64,000 bases of DNA, from NCBI RefSeq assembly GCF_001434835.1, contig NZ_AZDV01000009.1, positions 1-64,000 on the forward strand, given 5' to 3'. Source of the DNA: Levilactobacillus acidifarinae DSM 19394 = JCM 15949 (GTDB lineage: Bacteria > Bacillota > Bacilli > Lactobacillales > Lactobacillaceae). The notes beneath the pieces are model-generated. The model did no database searches. It worked only from the letters and a program-made list of their open reading frames with translations, and was not told the DNA's origin. Made by a program: the position numbers and the translations under genes. Shown one piece after another: positions 37,183 to 46,270 of this stretch; position 1 is the first letter of the stretch; each line of letters opens with the position of its first letter.

Positions 37183-38439
37183 ATGGACAAAGTCACAGAA
37201 AAAACGGGCATGGCCTATTGGAAAAAAATCGTTATTCTCCTGTGCGCGGGGTGGATTACCATCTGGATCTACCGGTCAGCATTAGCACCGGTCTACCCGC
37301 AAATTCGGTCTTCATTAGGTGGCGGCGTCTCCGACACGGCCCTAGGATCGATTTCTAGTTTTTATTTCTTAGGTTACGTTATTATGCAAATTCCGGCGGG
37401 GTTCTTAGTCGATAAGATTGGGAAAAAACGGGTCCTAATCCCCGGATTTCTCTTATTCGCCGTCGCCGCTCTCGTGGTGGCTCTCTCCCACTCCATTCAA
37501 ATGATCTACGTGGGGAGTCTGCTAGCCGGGTTAGGTTGTGGGTCCTTCTACGGCTCCGCCTACTCGTTGACGGCCCAAAACATTCCGGCCGACAAGAAGA
37601 GCTTCTCCACGGCCATCGTAAACAGTGGGTCCGCCGTGGGGTCTGGACTCGGGATGATTTTATCTAGTTTCTTGGTTGCCCAGCAGGGAATGCCGTGGCA
37701 AACCATGATGTACATTGCCGTCGTCATGATTATCTGCATGGTCATCGCGTTCCAAGCCATTATTCGGAGTCACAAAGACGACGTCGCCGCCCTGGCCGCA
37801 CAACCAACGGCAGCCGAAATCAAGGCCGACACGCCCAAGGTTAAAGAAAAAGTGTCTATCGGGACCCTCTTTGCCCCGAAGATGCTGTTCTCCTACATTC
37901 TCTACTTCGCCACCTGCTACGCCTACTACATGATTGTGACCTGGCTGCCGAACTTCTTGGCCACGGAACGGGGCTTCCACGGCGCCGCCATCGGTTTTTC
38001 ATCATCCCTGGTTGCCTTTGCCTCCATTCCCGGCGCCCTTTTCTTCAGTAAGTTAGCTGATAAATACATGGCCCATAAGATCAAGTTCATCGTGATCTTA
38101 GAACTGCTCTCAGCCGCCATGTTACTCCTGACGGTGCAAGCTACCAGCGCTACCTTCCTCCTGACTGCCCTGATTCTCTACGGGTTCTTAGGCAAACTGG
38201 CGGTTGAACCCATCATCATCTCTTGGCTGGGTGAAAATGCGCCCCAAGTCGGGGTCGGCACAACCTTAGGGGTCTTCAACTTCTTCGGCATGATGTCGTC
38301 GATCATTGCACCAGCTCTGACCGGGAACATCTCCGACGCCACGGGGTCCAAGGTCTTAGGTTTCTACATCGCCATCTTGTTGCTGGTGGTTGGGACCATC
38401 CTCTTCCTCTTTGCCAACTTGAAAAAGAAACGCGCTTAA
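37183..38439 (+). CDS. Major facilitator superfamily transporter
   Basis: The 418-residue protein has 12 predicted helices and the MFS signature GFLVDKIGKKRVL in the loop after helix 2. The overall look is that of the anion/organic-acid MFS branch. The ATG follows GGAGG. It is divergent from pucR and carries a perfect cre, so it is likely part of the ureide regulon. Cargo is unknown; a dedicated permease exists at 52877-54385, so this one could move another ureide or export an end product such as oxamate. Confidence 0.88.
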   Translation: MDKVTEKTGMAYWKKIVILLCAGWITIWIYRSALAPVYPQIRSSLGGGVSDTALGSISSFYFLGYVIMQIPAGFLVDKIGKKRVLIPGFLLFAVAALVVALSHSIQMIYVGSLLAGLGCGSFYGSAYSLTAQNIPADKKSFSTAIVNSGSAVGSGLGMILSSFLVAQQGMPWQTMMYIAVVMIICMVIAFQAIIRSHKDDVAALAAQPTAAEIKADTPKVKEKVSIGTLFAPKMLFSYILYFATCYAYYMIVTWLPNFLATERGFHGAAIGFSSSLVAFASIPGALFFSKLADKYMAHKIKFIVILELLSAAMLLLTVQATSATFLLTALILYGFLGKLAVEPIIISWLGENAPQVGVGTTLGVFNFFGMMSSIIAPALTGNISDATGSKVLGFYIAILLLVVGTILFLFANLKKKRA

Positions 38440-38461
38440 TCGCGCCAAATCACTTATCGAG

Positions 38462-38504
38462 ACGACCAAGCGCTTACCTTTAGGTAACTTTGCTTGGTCG
38501 TTTC
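38462..38504 (+). terminator. Terminator after the MFS gene
   Basis: ACGACCAAGC...TTACC / GGTAA...GCTTGGTCGT forms a long stem followed by a short T-rich TTTCT. The U-tract is weak. Confidence 0.65.
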
Positions 38505-38536
38505 TGCCTTGGTAACCATCTCGGGAGGTCCTAGCC

Positions 38537-38917
38537 GTGTTCAAAAAGATTTTAGCCATTCTCTTATTTGGGTTCTGCGGCAGTTTTCTGCGTACCGAAC
38601 TCACTTTGGTTGGTCAGCATTATCTCGTTATTTTAACGATCAACGTCTTGGGATCATTTCTCCTGGCCTTTATCGCCCAAACCCTTCCCGCCCTGATTTC
38701 CTTATCCGAGGCCACGATGACCGGTCTTTCCGTCGGGCTCGTCGGCAGCTTCACCACCTTTTCCACGTTCACCATGGACGTGGTGACCCTGTTCACGCAA
38801 GGGGCCTTTGGGTTAGCCTTCGCTTATCTGGCGGGGAGCCTCATCTTGAGTAGCGGCGCCGTGATTTTAGGCTTTCGTACCAGTCTCTGGGTCACGGCGG
38901 GAGTTCCGTCAAAATGA
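38537..38917 (+). CDS. crcB: Fluoride efflux protein CrcB/Fluc, subunit 1
   Basis: The 126-residue protein has four membrane helices and the Fluc signature SFTTFSTFTMD (about 71-81). CrcB forms fluoride-selective channels as dual-topology dimers, in lactobacilli usually from two genes. The GTG at 38537-38539 follows GGGAGG. It overlaps the second crcB by four bases. No fluoride riboswitch was recognised in the 97-base leader. Confidence 0.92.
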   Translation: MFKKILAILLFGFCGSFLRTELTLVGQHYLVILTINVLGSFLLAFIAQTLPALISLSEATMTGLSVGLVGSFTTFSTFTMDVVTLFTQGAFGLAFAYLAGSLILSSGAVILGFRTSLWVTAGVPSK

Positions 38918-39267
38918 GCGCCGTTTTTTGGATCAGCCTAGCCGGGGCTGGCGGCGCTTTAACGCGCTTTACCGTGACTACCCTCATCAACCGGCGCATT
39001 CGTCCCACCCATTTTCCGGTTGCCACGTTCACCATCAACCTCCTGGGTTCCGGCTGTTTAGGCCTCGTCACCGGACTACTAGCGCCGAGTTGGTTGCTCT
39101 TTCAGTTGGCCGGGGGCTTTCTAGGCGGTTTTTCAACCTTTTCCACCTTTACCAACGACTTCGTCAAGCTCAGTCAGGCCCACCCCTGGACCGCCGTGAC
39201 CTACCTCACGACGTCCGTCTCGTTAAGCATTGGGAGTGCCTTTCTCGGTTACGTCTTGATTCGCTGA
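38914..39267 (+). CDS. crcB: Fluoride efflux protein CrcB/Fluc, subunit 2
   Basis: The 117-residue protein has four membrane helices with GGALTRF near the N-terminus and GGFSTFSTFTND near residue 72, the Fluc pore motifs. The ATGA overlap with the first copy implies that both subunits are made together and form a heterodimeric fluoride channel. It is followed by a strong terminator. Confidence 0.93.
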   Translation: MSAVFWISLAGAGGALTRFTVTTLINRRIRPTHFPVATFTINLLGSGCLGLVTGLLAPSWLLFQLAGGFLGGFSTFSTFTNDFVKLSQAHPWTAVTYLTTSVSLSIGSAFLGYVLIR

Positions 39268-39271
39268 CCCG

Positions 39272-39304
39272 GTCCCCACACGAACTTAGTCTGGGGACTT
39301 TTTT
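39272..39304 (+). terminator. Terminator after the crcB pair
   Basis: GTCCCCA / TGGGGAC with a 13-base loop is followed by TTTTTT. Confidence 0.9.
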
Positions 39305-39376
39305 CACTTAACGCCCTACTCACTGCCAGCACTCCCGTTAGCCCCCGTCACCTAGTTAGAAAGCGAGGTCCTTAGC

Positions 39377-41227
39377 ATGCGACACCTCAACACCGCCATG
39401 CAACTTTACCTAAGCGGACTCCTCCTCTTCGGGATCAGTCTGTTTCTACCCGCCCCATTATCGGCGATTGGGTTGCTTCTGGCCACCGGCCTTGCCGGTT
39501 ATCACGTCACCTTTGAAGGTCTCCAGGATACCCGATCTGCCAGTCGCCAGCACCACCGTTTCACCCCCAACATCCACCTCTTAATGTTTCTTGCCGCCGC
39601 GGGAGCCATCCTCATCGGTAGCTTTCGCGAAGCCGCCTTACTGATGCTGATCTTTGCCGGGGCGCACTTTCTCGAAGAGTACGCCGAAGGCAAAAGTAAC
39701 CGTGAGATTACCGCGTTACTGGACCTCAACCCCCTTGAAGCCCGCCGGCTAACGCCCCAGCACACCGTTGAATTAGTTGCCGTGAGTGACCTGGCGGTGG
39801 GGGATCAACTCCAGGTCCTTAACGGCGATCAGGTGCCCACTGACGGCACCATCACCCGGGGCACCGCCGTAATCAACGAGGCCACCATTACCGGCGAAAG
39901 CCTTCCCCGCGAAAAACGAGTGGGGGACCCCGTTTACGGTAGCACCCTCAACGGCGACTCCAGCTTTCAAATGGTGGTCACCAAAACTAGTGAGGAAACC
40001 ACCTTCGCCCAAATCGTGGCCCTAGTTCAACACTCCCAGACGTCTTTGGGCCACACCGCCACCTGGATTGAGCGCTTCGAACCCCGCTACGTCAAGGTCG
40101 TCCTCGCCCTGATTCCGTTCGTCTTTTTAAGCAATCGTTGGCTGCTCGGCTGGACCCTAGCGACCAGTCTTTACCGCACCATCGTCTTCCTGATTGCCGC
40201 TTCTCCCTGTGCGTTGGCCGCGGCCGCCGTTCCCGCCACCCTTGCCGGGTTGTCCAACCTGGCGAAACAGGGCGTTTTGTTTAAGGGCGGCCACACCTTA
40301 ACCGAACTCACCGAGCTACGCGCCATTGCCTTTGACAAGACGGGCACGCTGACCCAGGGCCACCCCCAGGTCACGGACGTGAACTTGGCCCCCACGGCCG
40401 ATCCGCAGCTGGTCGTGAACCTCCTGGTCGCCATGGAGCGGCAGAGTAATCACCCCCTCGCCACGGCCATCACGGCCCATTTCACACCGACGCACACCCT
40501 GCCGCTAACCGTCACCAATACGGTAGGAATTGGCCTGCAAGCGACCTACCACGGCCAGTCGATCGTGATCGGAAAACCCACGGCGTTTCCCGCTTTACCG
40601 GCGGACGTGGCCCAAATCATCCACGACCTGACAACCCAGGGAAAAACGATTGTGTTACTCGCCATTGACCAACAGATTCAACTCTTAATCGCCCTCATGG
40701 ACCAGCCCGCCGAACACGCGGCCGCCACCGTGGCGTACTTTAACCGGCACCAGATTCACACGGAGCTGATCACGGGGGACACCCTGCTCACGGGCCAAGC
40801 CATCGGCCGCCAACTACACGTCCAACACGTCAGTGCCAATACGCTCCCCACCTCTAAGGCCGCCCTGATTGCGGCCCAACAACGGCGCTTTAAGTCCGTG
40901 GCCATGGTGGGCGACGGGGTCAACGACGCCCCCGCTCTCGCCCAAGCCACCATTGGTATCGCCATGGGCGCCGGCACGGACGTGGCCATCGACGTCGCCG
41001 ACATGGTGCTCATGACCAACGATTTGACCAAACTCACGACCGCCCACCGCTTGTCGGCGCGCCTTCAACACATCGTCCGGGAGAACCTCTGCTTGGCGTT
41101 GGCCGTGGTGGTTCTCCTGATGATCCTTAACGTTTTACAACTGACCGACATCGCCTGGGGCGTCGTCCTTCACGAGGGTAAGTACGCTGGTGGTCATCTT
41201 AAACGGCCTACGGCTCCTGTTAGCTAA
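39377..41227 (+). CDS. Heavy-metal P1B-type ATPase with C-terminal frameshift
   Basis: The 616-residue product is a metal-exporting P-type ATPase without an N-terminal metal-binding domain. Motifs: TGES near residue 175, the metal-site SPCAL in helix 6, phosphorylation DKTGTLT near 318, SNHP near 353 and GDGVNDAP near 516. SPC suggests Zn2+, Cd2+ or Co2+ as cargo. The family ending HEGSTLVVILNGLRLL is lost: after HEG the frame reads KYAGGHLKRPTAPVS. One extra base near 41177-41181 explains this; removing it restores the family tail, ending at 41231. It may be inactivating or a sequence error. Confidence 0.88.
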   Translation: MRHLNTAMQLYLSGLLLFGISLFLPAPLSAIGLLLATGLAGYHVTFEGLQDTRSASRQHHRFTPNIHLLMFLAAAGAILIGSFREAALLMLIFAGAHFLEEYAEGKSNREITALLDLNPLEARRLTPQHTVELVAVSDLAVGDQLQVLNGDQVPTDGTITRGTAVINEATITGESLPREKRVGDPVYGSTLNGDSSFQMVVTKTSEETTFAQIVALVQHSQTSLGHTATWIERFEPRYVKVVLALIPFVFLSNRWLLGWTLATSLYRTIVFLIAASPCALAAAAVPATLAGLSNLAKQGVLFKGGHTLTELTELRAIAFDKTGTLTQGHPQVTDVNLAPTADPQLVVNLLVAMERQSNHPLATAITAHFTPTHTLPLTVTNTVGIGLQATYHGQSIVIGKPTAFPALPADVAQIIHDLTTQGKTIVLLAIDQQIQLLIALMDQPAEHAAATVAYFNRHQIHTELITGDTLLTGQAIGRQLHVQHVSANTLPTSKAALIAAQQRRFKSVAMVGDGVNDAPALAQATIGIAMGAGTDVAIDVADMVLMTNDLTKLTTAHRLSARLQHIVRENLCLALAVVVLLMILNVLQLTDIAWGVVLHEGKYAGGHLKRPTAPVS

Positions 41228-41280
41228 ATGATGCATGGGTTGTCGTTCCCCAAACCAGGGCACTTCTAAGCCCAACGTAA

Positions 41281-41322
41281 AATAGAGGAGGTTCGCGTAA
41301 TTCGCGAACTTCCTCTATTTTT
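41281..41322. terminator. Bidirectional terminator at the end of the ureide operon
   Basis: AATAGAGGAGGTTCGCG pairs with CGCGAACTTCCTCTATT; T-runs on both strands serve the P-type ATPase gene and the minus-strand ureide operon. Confidence 0.92.
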
Positions 41323-41365
41323 ATCAGTATGAAGGATTTAAAGCTAAGTTAGATTGGTTGAATTG

Positions 41366-42325
41366 CTAGTTCACAATGAACTTTGGTGCTTGTTGTTGGT
41401 CGACTCGAACCACGTTCTTGGCCACGATAGCCGCCATGGCATCCCGCGCTTCCACGGTCGCGTTCCCAACGTGCGGGGTCAAAATTACATTGTCGAGTTG
41501 TTTGAACCCATCGTCCACGTGCGGTTCCGCTTCGTAAACGTCTAACGCTGCACCAGCGATTTCCCCGTCCTTTAAGGCGGTTAAAAGTGCGGCCTCGTCA
41601 ATCACGGGTCCCCGTGCGGCGTTGATTAAGTAGGCGGAGGATTTCATTTGCCGGTACTCCGCAGCCCCTAACATGTGGTGGGTGGCGTCGTTCAACGGAC
41701 AATGAAGACTGATCACGTCACTTTGGGCCACTAAGTCATCCAAGGACACAAACTTAGCGCCTAATTTAGCTTCCGTGGCGGCGTCTAACTGGTTCCGCTG
41801 GGTGTAGATGATCGACATGTCGAAGGCCTTCATCCGTTTCGCCACGGCCTGGCCAATGTCGCCCAAGCCTACGATGCCCAGCGTCTTACCGGCCAATTCG
41901 TGGCCTAAGAAGAACAACGGTGCCCAGCCATCAAAGCCCTTGGTCCGCATGAGCTTATCGCCTTCAACCATCCGGTGGGCTAAGGTAATGATTAACCCGG
42001 TCGTCACTTCGGCCGTCGAAACGGTCGAGGCGCCCGGCGTATTTGTCACCGGAATGCCCTTCTCCCGGGCATACGCCGCATCAATGTTATTGAAGCCGGC
42101 ACCGTAGTTCGCAATGATCTTCAATTGCGGATCTGCATCGATCACGTCACGATCCACCTTAGTTGATAAGGGGGTAATGAGGTAATCTTTGCCGACAATT
42201 CGTTTCAACAAGTCGTCTTTCGTGATTAATCCACTGCCGGTATAAATCTCAACGTCTAATCCCGCCGTCTTTAAAATTTCCAAAGCCGATTGCGGAATCG
42301 CTGCAGTTACTAAAACACTAGTCAT
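41366..42325 (-). CDS. D-2-hydroxyacid dehydrogenase
   Basis: The 319-residue protein is a D-isomer-specific 2-hydroxyacid dehydrogenase with Rossmann motif GIVGLGDIGQAVA near residue 150 and the catalytic Arg (NAARG), Glu (YEAEP) and His (TPHVG). Members reduce glyoxylate, hydroxypyruvate or other 2-oxoacids. It is the last gene before the terminator, 63 bases after the alcohol dehydrogenase. Because no glyoxylate-producing ureidoglycolate lyase is present, its substrate is open; it might act as an electron sink. A weak cre-like TGATAGCGCTTTTA lies upstream. Confidence 0.88.
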   Translation of the reverse strand: MTSVLVTAAIPQSALEILKTAGLDVEIYTGSGLITKDDLLKRIVGKDYLITPLSTKVDRDVIDADPQLKIIANYGAGFNNIDAAYAREKGIPVTNTPGASTVSTAEVTTGLIITLAHRMVEGDKLMRTKGFDGWAPLFFLGHELAGKTLGIVGLGDIGQAVAKRMKAFDMSIIYTQRNQLDAATEAKLGAKFVSLDDLVAQSDVISLHCPLNDATHHMLGAAEYRQMKSSAYLINAARGPVIDEAALLTALKDGEIAGAALDVYEAEPHVDDGFKQLDNVILTPHVGNATVEARDAMAAIVAKNVVRVDQQQAPKFIVN

Positions 42326-42388
42326 GAAATGTCACTCCTTCTACAATTTTCAGATCATTCCGTTGGTTCTTCTTTAATGATAGCGCTT

Positions 42389-43147
42389 TTATTGGGCGGT
42401 GTAACCACCATCCACCACAAATTCGGATCCGGTGGCGAATTTCGCTTCATTAGAGGCTAAGTAAACACAGATGTAGGCAATATCGTTCGGTTCCCCGATG
42501 TGGCCCATTGGCGTCTTGGTCCGCGCAGACATCGCGGCTTCGGCCCCTGGTAAATCATCGACTAACGGCGTCTTGATGTAACCCGGGTGCACGGTGTTGA
42601 CCCGCACGTCGTAGTCCTTTAAGGCACAATCTAAGGCTGCCGACTTGGACATGATCCGCACGGCCCCCTTGGTCGCGTTGTAAGCGCCCAGGTTCGGATC
42701 GCCCACAAAACCTTCGATCGACGACATGTTGATGATGGAGGCGCCCAGGTGTTTGTTCTTCATCCGTTGAATCCCTAAGCGCGTGCCGTAGAAGACCCCG
42801 TCCAGGTTTACGGCCAATTGTTGCTTCCATTCGGCGGTCGTGGTGTTTTCGATACTCTTGTTCACGGCCATCCCCGCGTTGTTCACGATCGTTGTGACCG
42901 GTCCGAAGGCCTTTTCCGTGGCGTCAAATAACTTGAGCCAACCGTCTTCGTCCGTCGCATCGTGTTGGAAGAACTGAATTACGTCGGGACCCCCAACGCT
43001 CTTAGCGGCCTTTTCCCCGACGTCGGCGTGCCGACCCGTGATCATGACTTTGGCCCCTTCGGCCACGAATTTATCCGCAACGGCTAAGCCGATTCCTAAG
43101 GTACCGCCCGTGACGATGGCGACCTTTCCTGCTAAACGATCTGTCAT
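42389..43147 (-). CDS. R-specific alcohol dehydrogenase-like SDR
   Basis: The 252-residue short-chain dehydrogenase is, from memory, very close to the NADP-dependent R-specific alcohol dehydrogenase of Lactobacillus brevis/kefir. It shares GGTLGIGLA, TGRHADVGEKAAKSVG, NNAG, the Ser-Tyr-Lys triad (NMSSIEG, YNATK) and the terminal GGYTAQ with the Mg-binding C-terminal Gln. That enzyme reduces bulky ketones; its natural substrate is unclear. A TTGGAGG site precedes the ATG. It lies 65 bases after carbamate kinase in the same direction with no terminator, so it is probably co-expressed with the ureide genes. Confidence 0.9.
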   Translation of the reverse strand: MTDRLAGKVAIVTGGTLGIGLAVADKFVAEGAKVMITGRHADVGEKAAKSVGGPDVIQFFQHDATDEDGWLKLFDATEKAFGPVTTIVNNAGMAVNKSIENTTTAEWKQQLAVNLDGVFYGTRLGIQRMKNKHLGASIINMSSIEGFVGDPNLGAYNATKGAVRIMSKSAALDCALKDYDVRVNTVHPGYIKTPLVDDLPGAEAAMSARTKTPMGHIGEPNDIAYICVYLASNEAKFATGSEFVVDGGYTAQ

Positions 43148-43212
43148 TTTCTCGTACCTCCAATGATTTTTTAAAATTCGCTACCCATTCCCAATCAATC
43201 TTTCAGTGTTGA

Positions 43213-44154
43213 TTAAGTATAGCTAATTCGAGTGCCCGCCTTGCCCTGCAACGCGAGATCCGCTTCTTCTAGTGAGCAAATGATGGCCGTTCGCCCGGTT
43301 TTGGCGAACTCAATGCCGGCCTCAATCTTCGGCCCCATACTCCCCGCGGCAAATTGCCCTTCATCCAGGTACCGTTGGGCTTCTTTGACACAAACCTCTT
43401 CCAATTTCTGTTGATCGGGTTGGCCGTAGTTAATGTATACGTTGCTGACGTCCGTCAAGATCACCAGGATCTCGGCATTCACCTGTTCCGCTAATTTACG
43501 ACCCGTGCGATCCTTATCAATCACCGCTTCTAGGCCGCGGAGGTACCCGTCTTCAGTTTTGTAAACCGGGATGCCCCCACCACCGCCCGCGATGACGATG
43601 ATGTTTTGTTCGAGTAAGTGATTAATGGCGTCAATACCGTGGATCAGTAAGGGCATCGGGGAAGGCACGACGCGCCGGTAGCCGCGGCCACCGTCTTCGA
43701 CCATGTCCCACCCCTTCGTCGCCTTAAGTTCCTTGGCTTCGGCTTCCGTGTAGAAGACCCCCACCGGTTTCGTCGGGTGGTCGAACGCGGGATCGTGTCG
43801 ATCCACTTCGACTTCCGTGACCAGGGTGGCCACGTTAGCTGAGGACTGATTCTTCCGTAAGGTATTCTTCAGCGCTTGTTCTAACATATAGCCAATGAAG
43901 CCCTGTGATTCACCGTTACAAGCATCTAACGGTAGTGGTGGGACCACCTGCTTGGCCATGTCATTTTGCTGTAAGATATTACCGACCTGTGGCCCGTTAC
44001 CGTGGGTCAAAACGATTTCATAATCCATCGCTTCGATCTTAGCAATCTGTTCGGCACTCTTTTTCACGTTTTCCATTTGTGTTTCAAAACTCGGTTCCTG
44101 TTTGGGTTGCAGAATCGCGTTACCGCCAACTGCAATGACCACTCGTTTGGCCAT
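43213..44154 (-). CDS. arcC: Carbamate kinase (catabolic)
   Basis: The 313-residue enzyme converts carbamoyl phosphate and ADP to ATP, NH3 and CO2. Motifs: VVIAVGGNAILQP at the N-terminus, LTHGNGPQVG near 49, and the IAGGGGGIPV loop near 206. There is no arginine deiminase gene nearby; it lies 15 bases after the DUF2877 gene. Its role here should be that of AllK/YbcF, conserving energy from carbamoyl phosphate released by the AllFGH enzyme. It follows an AAGGGGGG site. Confidence 0.95.
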   Translation of the reverse strand: MAKRVVIAVGGNAILQPKQEPSFETQMENVKKSAEQIAKIEAMDYEIVLTHGNGPQVGNILQQNDMAKQVVPPLPLDACNGESQGFIGYMLEQALKNTLRKNQSSANVATLVTEVEVDRHDPAFDHPTKPVGVFYTEAEAKELKATKGWDMVEDGGRGYRRVVPSPMPLLIHGIDAINHLLEQNIIVIAGGGGGIPVYKTEDGYLRGLEAVIDKDRTGRKLAEQVNAEILVILTDVSNVYINYGQPDQQKLEEVCVKEAQRYLDEGQFAAGSMGPKIEAGIEFAKTGRTAIICSLEEADLALQGKAGTRISYT

Positions 44155-44169
44155 TTGGAGACCCCCCTT

Positions 44170-45015
44170 TCAATGTTGTGGGTTAAACGCTAGTGCGGAC
44201 ATGATGCCCGCCAAGCAATCGATTCCCGACGTATTGCCGTAATGAATGACTGCCGCCAGCAGCGCGGTCACCGGTTGGGTGACGGGCGCGCCTTGTAAGT
44301 ACGCCATCAAAGCTAATAACGCACTGCTAAACTTGTGCTGCAAACCGTAAGCCAAGTAACTCCGGCCCACCGCGGTCGTGTAACGTTCCGATTGAATCCG
44401 ACAGGCAATGGCGTCTCGAAGCCGCTGATCTTGCGTGGTTAAGTCGGCGACCAACAACCAGCCCAGGAGAAAATCATCGCCGGAAGGGGTCAAGCCCCGG
44501 CCCCGGCCGATGAAGAAGTCCACGCCCCACTGCACCGTGACCGGGGTGGTCAACCACAGCAGTTCCTTAGGATAAGGCGTCGTGGCCAGGTCGAGGAACT
44601 GTCGAAACGGGTGATCGAACCCCGTCAGTTGCATGACTTGACCACAGGCAGTTTGCAGGGTTTGAATCCGTTGAGCCACCAGTGGTGCTGGGTCTAACGT
44701 CGCGTTAAACGTTGCCGTTAAGTTAAGCGACCACCGGGTCTGGTACGTATCCAAGTAAAACGTCCGTTGTCGAAACGTAATTCGTTGCACGTCGCGAATC
44801 TGTCGGTGTAACGCGGTAAATTCCGCTGGAGGAAGGTAGAGTCCACCTGGTAACAGCTTGGTGCGATCACCAGTCACAATCACCAGGGTGGTCTGCTGTT
44901 GATTTGTTAAATTAAAGGTATGTTCAAAGACACTATGAACATACCAAGTTCCTTCCTCTAGCGTTAGAAAATCTTGGTCGCCGTAAACGGCAACGTTATG
45001 CTGGCTGCGTAACAA
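44170..45015 (-). CDS. allH: DUF2877 protein, AllH (YlbF) component of oxamate carbamoyltransferase
   Basis: The 281-residue protein is a DUF2877 member with the hallmark GRGRGLTPSGDDFLLGW near residue 165. In Escherichia coli, AllH acts with AllF and AllG as a three-component enzyme that converts oxalurate and phosphate to oxamate and carbamoyl phosphate. A TTG at 45013-45015 overlapping the allG stop by 20 bases is the only plausible start, behind an AGG-containing stretch. The overlap supports coupled translation with allG. Confidence 0.87.
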   Translation of the reverse strand: MLRSQHNVAVYGDQDFLTLEEGTWYVHSVFEHTFNLTNQQQTTLVIVTGDRTKLLPGGLYLPPAEFTALHRQIRDVQRITFRQRTFYLDTYQTRWSLNLTATFNATLDPAPLVAQRIQTLQTACGQVMQLTGFDHPFRQFLDLATTPYPKELLWLTTPVTVQWGVDFFIGRGRGLTPSGDDFLLGWLLVADLTTQDQRLRDAIACRIQSERYTTAVGRSYLAYGLQHKFSSALLALMAYLQGAPVTQPVTALLAAVIHYGNTSGIDCLAGIMSALAFNPQH

Positions 45016-46267
45016 ACCCTAGCTTCTTGGCGTAGGCTAAGACCGCCTTTTCGAAGCAGGCCATCGGTGGATTAACAGTCCCTGCCCCAATCTGTCCTAG
45101 TCCCGCTTTCTTGTTCGCAATCCCGGTGTTGATTACCGGTAAAATGCCGGTTTCAACCACTTTACGGGCATCGATCCCGATGGAGATTCCCCGGAAGTCC
45201 CAGGTTGGGATGGGGAAGTTCGGGTTAGCGGCCGTGGTAATTTCGGTCATGTCCTCACTGGTATGCAGGGCATCGAAGAACCCACCCGTCCCCACGAACC
45301 GGGTAACGGCAGGGGCGGCGATCATGGCAAAGCCCCCGACCCCAAAGGTTTCGGTAATGGCACTATCCCCCATGTCCGGCGAGGCGTCGTCTTCGGAGAA
45401 TCCGGAGAAGTACAGCCCCTTCGGCGTGTTTACGGGACCGGTAAACCATTCGTCCCCCATGCCGGCGATCCGAATACCAAATTCATACCCGTTCCGGCAC
45501 ATGGCCGTCACGATGGTACCTTCTTGAATCTGCCGGGCGCCATCCATGACGGCCTTCGCGGAGGCCATCATGATGTTTAAGAAAAATTGATCCGTATCCG
45601 CGAGAAACTGGATCACGTCTTGTTTTTCCTGTTGGTCGATGTCTAAGCTGACAATGCTGGGCGCCATTTCCTTCAAGAAGGCTAACGACGCGGCAATGTT
45701 GCGTTGGTGGAATTCATCCCCCATGGCCACCGCTTTGGCAATTAAAACGTTTACATTCAACGGTTCGCGAATCTGTAACGCTTTGCTCAGAGTTGGGCCT
45801 AAGACGTCACGCATCCACCGTAACCGGTTGATGACTTCCGGACCGTTGGCACCGAACCGCAGCACGGCCCCAATCCCTTCGTTCATGGTGCAGTAAGCGC
45901 GGTTCCCGTCCGTGCGGTTTTCCACGATCACAACGGGCATGTGCGCGGAGGTAATCCCGCCCATCGGGCCCACGGCGTCCACATGGTGACACGGAATCAG
46001 CGTCACTTCACCGCTTTCCATCAGCCGGCGGGCGTCGTCTTCGTTAGCGGCCCAGCCTTCGAATAGGGCGGCGCCAATGCAGGCCCCCTGCACCGGATCA
46101 ATCATGTGATCGTAGGTGATGGGTGGTCCCGCGTGTAGTAAGACCTTACCGTGTTTGAATTCATCAATCACGTCCATTGCCGGAACAACGTCTAAGAGGA
46201 ATGGTGAACCGGCGATAATTTTAGAAACGACGGCTTGGTTCGCCTCGTCAATCGTTTTATAAGCCAT
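44996..46267 (-). CDS. allG: DUF1116 protein, AllG (YlbE) component of oxamate carbamoyltransferase
   Basis: The 423-residue protein is a full-length DUF1116 member (AYKTIDEANQAVVSKII start; GMGDEWFTGPVNTP near 275). With AllF and AllH it forms the oxalurate-phosphorolysing enzyme described in Escherichia coli. The ATG lies three bases after the allF stop, and its GGAGG is inside the allF coding end, so the two are tightly coupled. The cytosolic role is inferred from family and context. Confidence 0.9.
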   Translation of the reverse strand: MAYKTIDEANQAVVSKIIAGSPFLLDVVPAMDVIDEFKHGKVLLHAGPPITYDHMIDPVQGACIGAALFEGWAANEDDARRLMESGEVTLIPCHHVDAVGPMGGITSAHMPVVIVENRTDGNRAYCTMNEGIGAVLRFGANGPEVINRLRWMRDVLGPTLSKALQIREPLNVNVLIAKAVAMGDEFHQRNIAASLAFLKEMAPSIVSLDIDQQEKQDVIQFLADTDQFFLNIMMASAKAVMDGARQIQEGTIVTAMCRNGYEFGIRIAGMGDEWFTGPVNTPKGLYFSGFSEDDASPDMGDSAITETFGVGGFAMIAAPAVTRFVGTGGFFDALHTSEDMTEITTAANPNFPIPTWDFRGISIGIDARKVVETGILPVINTGIANKKAGLGQIGAGTVNPPMACFEKAVLAYAKKLGFVTQPA

Positions 46268-46270
46268 TCA

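Noticed and set aside
38440-38536. Fluoride riboswitch before crcB
   Set aside because: The leader is short, occupied by the MFS terminator, and lacks the conserved fluoride aptamer sequence.
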